This document shows positions 50,945 to 57,740 of a DNA stretch of 64,000 nt, in pieces. Each line of letters begins with the position of its first letter. The first letter of the stretch is position 1. Position numbers and translations under genes: made by a program. The notes below the pieces were generated by a model, which saw only the letters and a list, made by a program, of their open reading frames with translations, did not search any database and was not told the DNA's origin. The stretch covers positions 124,001 to 188,000 of the forward strand of contig UEGR01000003.1 in assembly GCA_900465685.1 (NCBI GenBank), given 5' to 3'. The DNA comes from Hyphomicrobiales bacterium. Lineage in GTDB: Bacteria; Pseudomonadota; Alphaproteobacteria; Rhizobiales; Rhizobiaceae.

Positions 50945-51352
50945 ATGAGTAACCTTGAAACAGCAATTGCGGTAGCGGCAGCGGCGCACATGGACCAGAA
51001 GAGCGATAACGGAGATCCGTATATTCTGCATCCGCTGCGCGTCATGATGGCTCAGGAGACTCGCGAAACGCAGATCCTCGCTGTTATGCACGACATGATC
51101 GAGCACACGAACACGTCGCTGAACGATATCTATTCGTTCGGCTTTGACGACGACATCGTTCTTGCCTTGAACGCGATTACTCGACGCGATGATGAAGACT
51201 ATCTCGTCTACGTGAAGCGCGCCTGCTCCAATCCTATTGCGCGACCGGTTAAGATCGCAGACCTGCGCGATAATCTGCGCACCTACGGCGACGATGAGGA
51301 ACATCGAGTGCGCTATACAGCGGCGCTCGAAATGATCGGGGAGGCGCCATGA
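50945..51352 (+). CDS. HD-domain hydrolase, SpoT/MESH1-like
   Basis: 135 residues. Motifs DPYILHPLRVM and LAVMHDMIEHT (HD pair with the Glu), and KIADLRDNLRT match the (p)ppGpp hydrolase family of small phage and bacterial proteins. It may lower the alarmone level or hydrolyse another nucleotide. The last codons overlap the next ATG. Confidence 0.8.
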   Translation: MSNLETAIAVAAAAHMDQKSDNGDPYILHPLRVMMAQETRETQILAVMHDMIEHTNTSLNDIYSFGFDDDIVLALNAITRRDDEDYLVYVKRACSNPIARPVKIADLRDNLRTYGDDEEHRVRYTAALEMIGEAP

Positions 51353-51681
51353 TCCCCTTCAAAGTTGGTGATCAGGCGGTCTGCATCGATGCCAAGGTCG
51401 GATTCGAACAGTTCATCGAGATCAAAGAGGGTGAAGTTTATACCGTAAGCTGGATCGGCCCGTTCGAACATTACACGCAGGGCAGCTACATCGGCGTTCG
51501 ACTGAAGGGTGTCGATCGTGGCATCTGCCCGCAGTTCGGTTATGACAATCCTCCGTTCGCAGCGCGTCGGTTTCGTCCGCTTGTTCGGGATAAGCTGGCA
51601 TCGGTACGGGGACTGCTTGCAGGCGGCCCAGTGACTGAGAAGTTCGAAGAGCTGAAGCGAAAGGTGAGGGAGGAGGTATGA
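51349..51681 (+). CDS. Small SH3/KOW-like protein
   Basis: 110 residues. MIPFKVGDQAVCIDAKVGFE and EGEVYTVSWIGPFEHYTQGS resemble the N-terminal domain of the 27,789 gene. The C-terminal part is helical and basic. Coupled to both neighbours (ATGA). Confidence 0.6.
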   Translation: MIPFKVGDQAVCIDAKVGFEQFIEIKEGEVYTVSWIGPFEHYTQGSYIGVRLKGVDRGICPQFGYDNPPFAARRFRPLVRDKLASVRGLLAGGPVTEKFEELKRKVREEV

Positions 51682-51956
51682 GTTTCGTCGTCGACAGCAC
51701 CGCGCCTATCTATGCCGGCCTCACGTTGACGCCCGTCACTTCCGACGGCGGCAGCACGAGCTATTACGAGCTACCTCCACATGCGACCGAACTGAACGAC
51801 CTGATCGAGTACAAAGGTATGTCCTTCGCGCTCGGCAACATCTTTAAGGCTTGCTATCGGTTCGGCGAGAAAGACGCGGCCAGCCGAATGTATGATCTGA
51901 ATAAGATCATTTATTTTGCGGAGAGACTGAAGGCGTTGGAGAGCAGGAAGGTCTGA
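51678..51956 (+). CDS. DUF3310-like protein
   Basis: 92 residues. The C-terminal IEYKGMSFALGNIFKACYRF and DLNKIIYFAERLKALE match the DUF3310 (SaV-like) pattern of phage nucleotide-metabolism neighbourhoods. Ends the rightward operon 50,447-51,956, followed by hairpins. Confidence 0.8.
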   Translation: MSFVVDSTAPIYAGLTLTPVTSDGGSTSYYELPPHATELNDLIEYKGMSFALGNIFKACYRFGEKDAASRMYDLNKIIYFAERLKALESRKV

Positions 51957-51966
51957 TCAAAAAGAA

Positions 51967-51990
51967 CCCCGCAGCGAGAACCGCGCGGGG
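51967..51990. terminator. GC hairpin after the DUF3310 gene
   Basis: CCCCGC...GCGGGG, 11 bp after the stop; U-rich on the reverse strand only. Can end both directions. Confidence 0.5.
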
Positions 51991-52052
51991 TCAAGCGGCT
52001 GCGTCCCCTCTCCAAAAGGACAATCAAAATTTACCCTTCTGGTCAAAAAAGT

Positions 52053-52085
52053 AAACCCCGATCTCCGAGAGAGAGACCGGGGTTT
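52053..52085 (-). terminator. CCCCGG-type terminator, minus strand
   Basis: AAACCCCG/CGGGGTTT, 8-bp stem; on the minus strand ACTTTTTT follows. Downstream of the 52,297-52,512 gene and of a conserved segment (52,129-52,170) also found before the hairpin at 53,029. The stretch 52,086-52,296 has no ORF. Confidence 0.6.
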
Positions 52086-52296
52086 GCCTGCTGAGGGGCA
52101 AAGCATTCAGTGATTTACCAGGACAGCATGCACAATCAGAATATCAGTTGCTGAATAGATGAAAAGCCCCTAAATAAATAATGCTTTGCCGGGGTCTGCA
52201 AGCTGCTAGTGGGGCGTCGCCACACTAGCAAGTCTTGTTTAAGGTCAGCTATTCGCATCGAATTTAAAAGTCGAGTGACTTCCGTCGAGATGCGCC

Positions 52297-52512
52297 TCAA
52301 TTCTGCTCGTTATCTATAACGACGGTTATCTGATCTCTGACAAGCGCCCTGACAATGATTCCGACAGCTACCGCTGCTTCCATGCCGCTCCACCCAGCTT
52401 TTTCAGCTCGTTCGATCAAATCGATAACGCCGTCAACTACGGCATCTTGGCAGTCAGCGTCGCGACCTTGATATTGTCCAATCTCGCGAGGACGAATAAT
52501 CCGCTTAGGCAT
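52297..52512 (-). CDS. Small phage protein, paralogue of the 53,659 gene
   Basis: 71 residues, MPKRIIRPREIGQYQGRDAD. GRDADCQDAVVDGVIDLIER AEKAGWSGMEAA aligns with DRDLDCQ...DKAQQAGWGEVEAA of the 53,659-53,901 protein. Function unknown. Confidence 0.65.
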   Translation of the reverse strand: MPKRIIRPREIGQYQGRDADCQDAVVDGVIDLIERAEKAGWSGMEAAVAVGIIVRALVRDQITVVIDNEQN

Positions 52513-52581
52513 GTGGCATCCTAGATTTTATTCTGACTTACCTCTCCTTGCGAATTTTTGCCATCGTTGACAAAAAAGTAA

Positions 52582-52611
52582 ACCCCGGCAAGGAGGACGC
52601 CATGCCGGGGT
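52582..52611 (-). terminator. CCCCGG-type terminator, minus strand
   Basis: ACCCCGGCA/TGCCGGGGT, 9 bp perfect, with a U-rich run on the minus strand. Ends leftward transcripts of the 52,696-52,920 gene. Confidence 0.65.
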
Positions 52612-52695
52612 CACGCAGGTTGGGTTTTCATCGGTCTGAAAAGCCTGCGCAATTTATAATTTATGCGAACTAGATTAGTGGTCAAGCACAACCGA

Positions 52696-52920
52696 TCAAT
52701 CGAAAAGCCTAGCCAGTTCGGCCGCGCGCGTTGCAGTCAGTTCCGGATCGTGGTTGCTTTCCTCGAAGATTCTCATCACGAGTCGGGCTAGTCGGTCCTT
52801 GTCCTCATGGGTGGAAGGGCATCGTTCAAGGAGATCGCAGCATTGGGTATATGCTTGCTGTAAAAGTTCCAGTTCGGTCGGATTATACGTACCCTGATAA
52901 TCTGCGGATCTGAACGGCAT
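52696..52920 (-). CDS. Small helical protein
   Basis: 74 residues from MPFRSADYQGTYNPTELELL; GGAGCC upstream. Helical with CCDLLERCPSTHEDKDRLAR, and ESNHDPELTATRAAELARLF. Looks like a host-type regulator-associated small protein. Unknown function. Confidence 0.6.
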   Translation of the reverse strand: MPFRSADYQGTYNPTELELLQQAYTQCCDLLERCPSTHEDKDRLARLVMRIFEESNHDPELTATRAAELARLFD

Positions 52921-53028
52921 CGGTGGCTCCTTCTTTACAACCACAGCGCTCAGTTTGGGTAAATTTCAAGTGGTATTTTGCGTTTGAAAATCGAGTGCTT
53001 TAATTGTCGCATGGGCCCGGAAAAGAAA

Positions 53029-53055
53029 CCCCGGCTCCGAGGGGGGGCGCCGGGG
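53029..53055 (-). terminator. CCCCGG-type hairpin without a gene in front
   Basis: CCCCGGC/GCCGGGG with a U-rich end on the minus strand. No minus-strand ORF lies to its right before csbD, so a small RNA may end here (see 53,093-53,140). The rest of 52,945-53,259 is non-coding. Confidence 0.5.
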
Positions 53056-53259
53056 CTACATACCAGTAGGGGTGTTAACAGAGTCAACCTGATATGCAGG
53101 GTCAGAATATCAGTTCGCGAACATATGCGAAGCCACTAATCGCTGGTTCGGTGGCGCCCTAGATGCGTTCGCAAGTACCCGTGAAAAAATGGGGAACGTT
53201 TTATCGCTCTCTTCGTTTTCACCCTGCGAAGAAATTCCCATCATTCAAAGGATGAAGAG

Positions 53260-53451
53260 ATGAGCAGCACCACGGACAAAATTAAGGGAAAAGCCAATCA
53301 GGCCGGCGGAGCCATCAAGGAAGAAGCTGGCAAGCTTACAGGTAACCGAAAGGTTGAAGCAGAAGGTGCGGCCCAGAAGCTGAAGGGCAAGGCTCAGGAA
53401 GCCAAAGGCAAGGCAAAAGACGCCGTAAAGTCGGTGGTCGATAAAGCCTAA
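53260..53451 (+). CDS. CsbD-family stress protein
   Basis: 63 residues, MSSTTDKIKGKANQAGGAIK, a classical CsbD four-helix pattern of KGKA/EEAGK repeats. Stress-induced in many bacteria; unusual in a phage-like element, so probably cargo. RBS GAAGAG upstream. Confidence 0.92.
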   Translation: MSSTTDKIKGKANQAGGAIKEEAGKLTGNRKVEAEGAAQKLKGKAQEAKGKAKDAVKSVVDKA

Positions 53452-53513
53452 GTGATTTGCCACTAGTATCTCCCTATCCTCTTGGGTGGGGAGATTTTTA
53501 TTGAGCTCAGTAA

Positions 53514-53546
53514 AAGCCCCGGCTTGCGGGGGCAAGACCGGGGCTT
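53514..53546 (-). terminator. CCCCGG-type terminator, minus strand
   Basis: AAGCCCCGG/CCGGGGCTT, 9 bp perfect, with TTTTAC on the minus strand. Ends the SRAP-53,659 transcript. Confidence 0.65.
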
Positions 53547-53658
53547 CACCAGCTGTTTGCGGGGGCTGATGCAAGGTAATAATCGGACGAAAAGTCTCAG
53601 CAGTCAATAAAATATTGCGAGGACTCCTGATTTAAGTATCTGATAATATTATGAAATA

Positions 53659-53901
53659 CTAATGATGCGACCTCCGCCATTGTTCGGCGGCTTCAGCAAG
53701 TGCTCTGCTGTCATCTTCTGTTGCCTCGTTCTGGAGGATGCGGTTCATGGCAAGTTCGATAATGGCGTTCGCGGCTTCTACCTCTCCCCATCCCGCTTGC
53801 TGAGCTTTGTCGACAAGTTCCCAAACATGATCTTCCAACTGAAACTGGCAATCCAGATCACGGTCTTCGTATTCACGACTATGTCTCGGACCCTTCACCA
53901 T
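53659..53901 (-). CDS. Small phage protein, paralogue of the 52,297 gene
   Basis: 80 residues, MVKGPRHSREYEDRDLDCQF. YEDRDLDCQ...LVDKAQQAGWGEVEAANAI matches the 52,297-52,512 protein. C-terminus is acidic and helical. Its start overlaps the end of the SRAP gene by 23 bp. Confidence 0.65.
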   Translation of the reverse strand: MVKGPRHSREYEDRDLDCQFQLEDHVWELVDKAQQAGWGEVEAANAIIELAMNRILQNEATEDDSRALAEAAEQWRRSHH

Positions 53902-54559
53902 CCACCTCCTGCATCGTGTCGTCGCCTTGATATCGGCTGTTGTTGACCTGGGGCGACACGCGCCACGCTTGCAATATGTCGTCGTTTGCTGGCTTGAGTA
54001 GGTCTTCACGTGGCTCGGAAAGCCATAGATGCCAGTTCTTTTCCTCCAGAATGACCGGCATCCGGGTGTGGATTTTCGCCATAAAGTCGTTAGCGGCACA
54101 GGTGATTATCGTGCAGCTTTTCACTTCTTCGCCTGTAGCCTTGTCGTGCCATCGCTCATGTAGGCCAGCGAAGGTGAGGGGCTTGCCGTCCTTGGCCGAT
54201 ATGAACCAAGGCTGACGTGCCTCTTTCGGACCTGACCATTCAAAGAAGCCGGTTGCAGGAATGAGGCAGCGCGAGCGTTTCAGCGGTCCCGCAAATGTCC
54301 GCTTTTGCTTCAACTCCTCTGCCTTGGCATTGAAAGTGATGTATTTGAAATCGCTTAACGACTGTTTCCATGAACTCGGAATGAGCCACCAACGCATTTC
54401 TGAATAGTCGAGGTTTCCGCCGTTCTGCGTGATGACGCCTACCTGCGTCGTGGGCGCGATGTTGTAGCGAGGCTGAATATTCCGAGGCGTAACCGCTGTC
54501 AGATTGTACATCGCGTGGATTTCAGCCCACGTATAGGTCTGGGTAAATCGTCCGCACAT
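53879..54559 (-). CDS. SRAP-domain protein (YedK/HMCES type)
   Basis: 226 residues. MCGRFTQTYTW with the catalytic Cys2, IQPRYNIAPT, FNAKAEEL, TGFFEW with the active Glu and IHTRMPVIL with the His. SRAP proteins crosslink abasic sites in single-stranded DNA. A DNA-protection role during phage replication or SOS response is likely. Cys2 requires removal of Met1. Upstream AGGAGG-like site GAGGAGGCGCGC. Confidence 0.95.
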   Translation of the reverse strand: MCGRFTQTYTWAEIHAMYNLTAVTPRNIQPRYNIAPTTQVGVITQNGGNLDYSEMRWWLIPSSWKQSLSDFKYITFNAKAEELKQKRTFAGPLKRSRCLIPATGFFEWSGPKEARQPWFISAKDGKPLTFAGLHERWHDKATGEEVKSCTIITCAANDFMAKIHTRMPVILEEKNWHLWLSEPREDLLKPANDDILQAWRVSPQVNNSRYQGDDTMQEVDGEGSET

Positions 54560-54678
54560 GCGCGCCTCCTCGTTTGCAAAAAGGTAGGGCGCTTATGATC
54601 TGCGTCCATACGCCGATGGAACATCACTGCAATAAGACAGTTACCTTAGACGATTGAACATGCCGAGGAGCCGGTCGA

Positions 54679-54948
54679 ATGAAATGGATAGCTGTAGCAG
54701 TTGGCCTCGTGGTCATGTCCAGCGCGTCATTTGCGCAAGGATCTGGAGCGCCATCGCAATCTGGTGGGCAGGAACCTGAAGTGCCGGGTAACCCTCCAGC
54801 AGCACCGGGCCAGCCACCATCCGATCCAGACAGCACCCAAGTCCCGTCGTCGCAAAAGCAAGATCAGATACAGAAGCCGGAGATAGACGCATGTTCGCCT
54901 GGACAGGAAGCAAAAACCTGCGTTGAAAAGCAGCGTGGCACCAAGTAG
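54679..54948 (+). CDS. Small exported proline-rich protein
   Basis: 89 residues. Signal peptide MKWIAVAVGLVVMSSASFA. The mature part is low-complexity, rich in Pro, Gly, Ser and Gln, with a C-terminal pair ACSPGQEAKTCVEKQRG. Cargo-like, on the strand opposite to its neighbours. Unknown function. Confidence 0.6.
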   Translation: MKWIAVAVGLVVMSSASFAQGSGAPSQSGGQEPEVPGNPPAAPGQPPSDPDSTQVPSSQKQDQIQKPEIDACSPGQEAKTCVEKQRGTK

Positions 54949-54951
54949 CTC

Positions 54952-55137
54952 TTATTTGCGCCGTCCAGCCAAGGCTTCTTCGCCTTCCTGTTTATGGTCG
55001 CGGCAGAACCAGAGTTGAGCAGTAGCGATCTTGTAGCCGAACGATCCCCACGCTTTGCAGCCCTGCGCATCGCAGAAGTGCTCAAACAACTTGTTGCCTT
55101 TGGCGCTGGGAGTTCGGTCGGTCTTGTATCCAGTCAT
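54952..55137 (-). CDS. Small cysteine-containing protein
   Basis: 61 residues, MTGYKTDRTPSAKGNKLFEH. HFCDAQGCKAWGSFGY with WFCRDHK gives a possible zinc site. Last gene of the leftward right-end operon. Unknown. Confidence 0.6.
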   Translation of the reverse strand: MTGYKTDRTPSAKGNKLFEHFCDAQGCKAWGSFGYKIATAQLWFCRDHKQEGEEALAGRRK

Positions 55138-55140
55138 TCT

Positions 55141-55386
55141 CTATCTCGGTGGTTTTGTCACTCCGAACTGAGCATCGCCCTTGGCCGTGCAGGCCCGGCA
55201 ACGCCTTCGTCGGTGAAGATCAACAAAGTATGTATGTGTTCCGAACTTCCGCAGAATGATCCGTTTGTCGACCGATCCGATATGACCGCAGCGGCAGCAA
55301 TAACCGTACAGTTCGTACCAGCCAAACAAATCCATGATCCGCGTCGAGACCGGCATATCCATCAAGTAAGGTGGTCGAATCTTCAT
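55141..55386 (-). CDS. Small zinc-ribbon protein
   Basis: 81 residues. YCCRCGHIG and RRRRCRACTAKG make a four-Cys ribbon with basic surroundings. It follows the previous ORF with a 4-bp ATGA overlap. Probably binds nucleic acid. Confidence 0.65.
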   Translation of the reverse strand: MKIRPPYLMDMPVSTRIMDLFGWYELYGYCCRCGHIGSVDKRIILRKFGTHTYFVDLHRRRRCRACTAKGDAQFGVTKPPR

Positions 55387-55679
55387 TTTTCAAAATACGT
55401 CTCCCATGGTTTGGAAGACTTATCGGCGGGGTCGTGCGGCTTGCCACCATAAAGGCGGATGAACTCTTTCTGTCCCTCACGAGTGTTAAAGCGCGCAATG
55501 CTAAATCCCGTCAGATTGTGTTGGGCTCCACCCCAAAGCCGGTAGCCGCCCAATCTCTTTCGGTCGGTCAACATTTGAACCAGATGCATCCGATGCCATT
55601 CGGTAAGTAGAAGAACGACCTGGAATGGGTATTCCTTGTTGATCAGCGTCTTGGACGGCTGACCACGTGAACGGCTCAT
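55383..55679 (-). CDS. Hypothetical phage protein
   Basis: 98 residues, MSRSRGQPSKTLINKEYPFQ. Basic, with FNTREGQKEFIRLYGGKPHD. Similar wording (LMGAFMRRHGGKPFG) occurs in the upstream gene's protein, so the two may share a motif. Coupled to the next gene. Confidence 0.6.
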   Translation of the reverse strand: MSRSRGQPSKTLINKEYPFQVVLLLTEWHRMHLVQMLTDRKRLGGYRLWGGAQHNLTGFSIARFNTREGQKEFIRLYGGKPHDPADKSSKPWETYFEK

Positions 55680-55695
55680 TTGGGAAGGACATCTA

Positions 55696-55944
55696 TTAAC
55701 GAACTACGATTCTTTCCCACTTGTCGGCAGACGCAGCGCTGCCGAATGGCTTCCCGCCATGCCGTCGCATAAAGGCGCCCATGAGCCTTTCTGTCGGGAA
55801 GCTGAATACGCAGAAATCCACGCCCGACTTGCGCGCCATGCGATGAGGCAAGCTGGCACCAAGGCGGTCGGCGTCGCGATGCACTTCGCGCCGGGCGCAT
55901 TTCAGAGCATAAGCTTCAGGAAGGGCGACTTGGAACGTTTTCAT
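55696..55944 (-). CDS. Hypothetical phage protein
   Basis: 82 residues from MKTFQVALPEAYALKCARRE. Alpha-beta with FCVFSFPTERLMGAFMRRHG. Start overlaps the stop of the 61-residue ORF. Possibly related to the gene that follows. Confidence 0.6.
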   Translation of the reverse strand: MKTFQVALPEAYALKCARREVHRDADRLGASLPHRMARKSGVDFCVFSFPTERLMGAFMRRHGGKPFGSAASADKWERIVVR

Positions 55945-56129
55945 CACGCTGCCCTCTTGAATAGGTCAGCGCGTTGGCCATGCGTAATGGCGAGGCGAGA
56001 AAGTTCGACTTCGCGCGCCAGAAAGTCACGGTCTTTCAGGAGCGCCTCAATAGCCGCGTGCACATCTCCCCTGTGGTAGGCGAGTACCTGCTGAATTTCG
56101 TCTTCATAATTTTGCACAAGAGCGTTCAT
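55944..56129 (-). CDS. Small coiled-coil protein, first gene of right-end operon
   Basis: 61 residues, MNALVQNYEDEIQQVLAYHR; helical, EALLKDRDFLAREVELSRLA. AGGAGGAAGCC upstream is a strong RBS. The operon 56,129-54,952 reads leftward from just inside attR. Confidence 0.65.
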   Translation of the reverse strand: MNALVQNYEDEIQQVLAYHRGDVHAAIEALLKDRDFLAREVELSRLAITHGQRADLFKRAA

Positions 56130-56211
56130 GGCTTCCTCCTGCTAATTTAGATGTTCTCATTTTGTTCTCATTGGAGTTCGTCGTCAAGACGCTAAATTGC
56201 CGTGCATGAAC

Positions 56212-56257
56212 GTGCTACAAATCGTGCAATTTACTGTGTTACAAACTGTGCTACAAT
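56212..56257. promoter_or_regulatory. Candidate arm-type integrase sites, right end
   Basis: GTGCTACAAA (56,212), GTGTTACAAA (56,236) and GTGCTACAAT (56,248), the same repeat as beside attL. Confidence 0.6.
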
Positions 56258-56315
56258 TTCGGATTGGAAATGAAAATAAGATAATAAAAACAATAGTGTA
56301 TGGAACAGTTTGATA

Positions 56316-56333
56316 CCAACCGACCGTACCATT
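56316..56333. other. attR (18-bp core)
   Basis: Exact copy of the attL core CCAACCGACCGTACCATT; ends the element. Confidence 0.92.
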
Positions 56334-56464
56334 TCTCTCCCAGGCCATTTCACTAACACGTTGAGTTTACTGCGGGATTGGACAATCTCGCCGTGAAGCC
56401 GTTGTCGCTTGCGGTAAATTTGGCTAGATATGCGGCTTTGAAGGTTATTTTCAAGGACATCGCA

Positions 56465-56632
56465 ATGGTCGGATGCTTGCCGCCGCTTATCCTGCTGATT
56501 TTAGGGGCTGGCATTGGTGCATTGATCGGCGGCAGCACTGATGCAGTTTATGGCGGTCTTGTGGGGTTGGCCATCGGGCTGGTCGTGATGGTGGTCCTTG
56601 TCTGGATATTGATGAAGGCCCGCAACCGATAG
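56465..56632 (+). CDS. Small membrane protein
   Basis: 55 residues from MVGCLPPLILLILGAGIGAL. Two helices with GGSTDAVYGG between them. Preceded by AAGGACATCGCA. First chromosomal gene right of attR. Confidence 0.6.
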   Translation: MVGCLPPLILLILGAGIGALIGGSTDAVYGGLVGLAIGLVVMVVLVWILMKARNR

Positions 56633-56710
56633 ACTGCTTTCACTGACTGTTTTAGGCGTCCGCTGGGCGCGTTCTATGAGCCGGTTTCGGTTGCGCTTTT
56701 AGAAGATCAA

Positions 56711-56747
56711 AAAACATCGGCCAGAGCTAAGCTCTGGCCGATGTTTT
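56711..56747. terminator. Bidirectional terminator
   Basis: Perfect 17-bp arms (AAAACATCGGCCAGAGC / GCTCTGGCCGATGTTTT) around TAA, between convergent genes. Confidence 0.85.
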
Positions 56748-56780
56748 GCATAATGGCGATAGCTTCAGGCTTTGCTGCCC

Positions 56781-57131
56781 TTAGCGGCCAGCAAGAATGC
56801 CAGCAATGATGCCCGTTGCGGTGGTGACCAGCAGGAACTGGTTGTCGACCTTCACCCAGCGCTGGCCCGGACCCGGACGGCGGAGGCCATAACGCTGATA
56901 ATCACGGACTTCCGGATGACGGCGCCAATCATTGTAACGCTGGCCCTTGGACCAGTTCTGACGGCCATGATCGCGACGATCATTGCGGCCAAATTCCTTG
57001 CCGTGCGACGGGCGTGGCTTCTGCTCCATGCGATGCGGACCCGGCTTGCGCTGATAATCCTGCGCTTGTGCTGCCAGTGGCGCGCCGATGAAGGAAAGGG
57101 CTACGGCTGCAAGAATGACTTTTTTGAACAT
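56781..57131 (-). CDS. RcnB-like exported protein, chromosomal copy
   Basis: 116 residues, MFKKVILAAVALSFIGAPLA signal peptide; GKEFGRNDRRDHGRQNWSKG, RWVKVDNQFLLVTTATGIIA. Closely similar to the prophage gene at 49,946-50,293. Both have ACATTAAATAAAATCAATGT about 75 bp upstream of the start. Periplasmic, possibly linked to metal homeostasis. Confidence 0.85.
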   Translation of the reverse strand: MFKKVILAAVALSFIGAPLAAQAQDYQRKPGPHRMEQKPRPSHGKEFGRNDRRDHGRQNWSKGQRYNDWRRHPEVRDYQRYGLRRPGPGQRWVKVDNQFLLVTTATGIIAGILAGR

Positions 57132-57327
57132 CATGTTCTCCTTTGCTGTTGGGTTGACACTATTGGGAGACGAATGAACGGAAGATGAATGGCAGCATTT
57201 TGAAACATTAAATAAAATCAATGTGATATTAACACTTTATTAACCATGGCTTTATGTGTGCCAAACGCGTCAGAACTCGATGGAAACACTTGACCGTTCC
57301 GGCATCGGAACGTAATAGTGTTACGAC

Positions 57328-57545
57328 GGTTCCCCGACCGAGAGTGAAGGGGATTAATAGGGAACACGGTGAGGACGACCCGAAAAGGGACCGAGACCGT
57401 GGCTGCCCCCGCAACTGTAAGCGGATTGCTGTCCATCCTCGTGACGCTGACAGGCGTCATGCCACTGTGTTTGATCGGCGAAAGCTGAACGACACGGGAA
57501 GGCAGATGGAAGCGACCATCCGCAAGCCAGGAGACCTGCCGTCAT
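57328..57545 (+). ncRNA. Cobalamin riboswitch
   Basis: Begins GGTTCCCC, with the conserved core GGGAACACGGTGAGGAC, GCTGCCCCCGCAACTGTAAG and the B12 box GCCAGGAGACCTGCC (57,525-57,540). These are hallmark segments of the AdoCbl class. It precedes the ABC importer and should switch it off when cobalamin is plentiful. Confidence 0.95.
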
Positions 57546-57740
57546 AGGGCCTTGAGCCCACCATCATCCATTGTCACGGGCGGGGATGCCCGGAGCAGGA
57601 GCAGGTTATGACAGCACATCGCGCTGCAAGGCGCTTTTTTACATCGTCATTCATATCCCCGGATATCTCCGTTTGCTCACGGTGCCTTATCGCCGCTGCT
57701 TGCTGACGTGGCCACATCTTTCATCATTTCGGGGATTCTC

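Larger units (their letters stand above)
19424..56333. mobile_element. Prophage-like integrative element in tRNA-His (about 36.9 kb)
   Basis: Bounded by an 18-bp direct repeat, with a tyrosine integrase next to attL. It contains repressor, early, replication, tail-fibre and lysis genes and many accessory genes. Terminase, portal, protease, capsid, tail-tube and tape-measure genes are absent. This suggests a prophage that lost its structural block, probably between 38.9 and 41.4 kb, or a helper-dependent satellite. Stop/start overlaps and a shared leader motif give it a coherent phage style. Confidence 0.92.

Noticed and set aside
51960..53550. Repeated GC-rich hairpins considered as a CRISPR array
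   Set aside because: Spacing is irregular (hundreds of bases), arms differ, and U-runs mark them as terminators. No CRISPR array or cas gene is visible in the window.
57254..57547. 97-codon ORF across the cobalamin riboswitch
   Set aside because: The bases are explained by the riboswitch, including the B12 box; the ORF is incidental.
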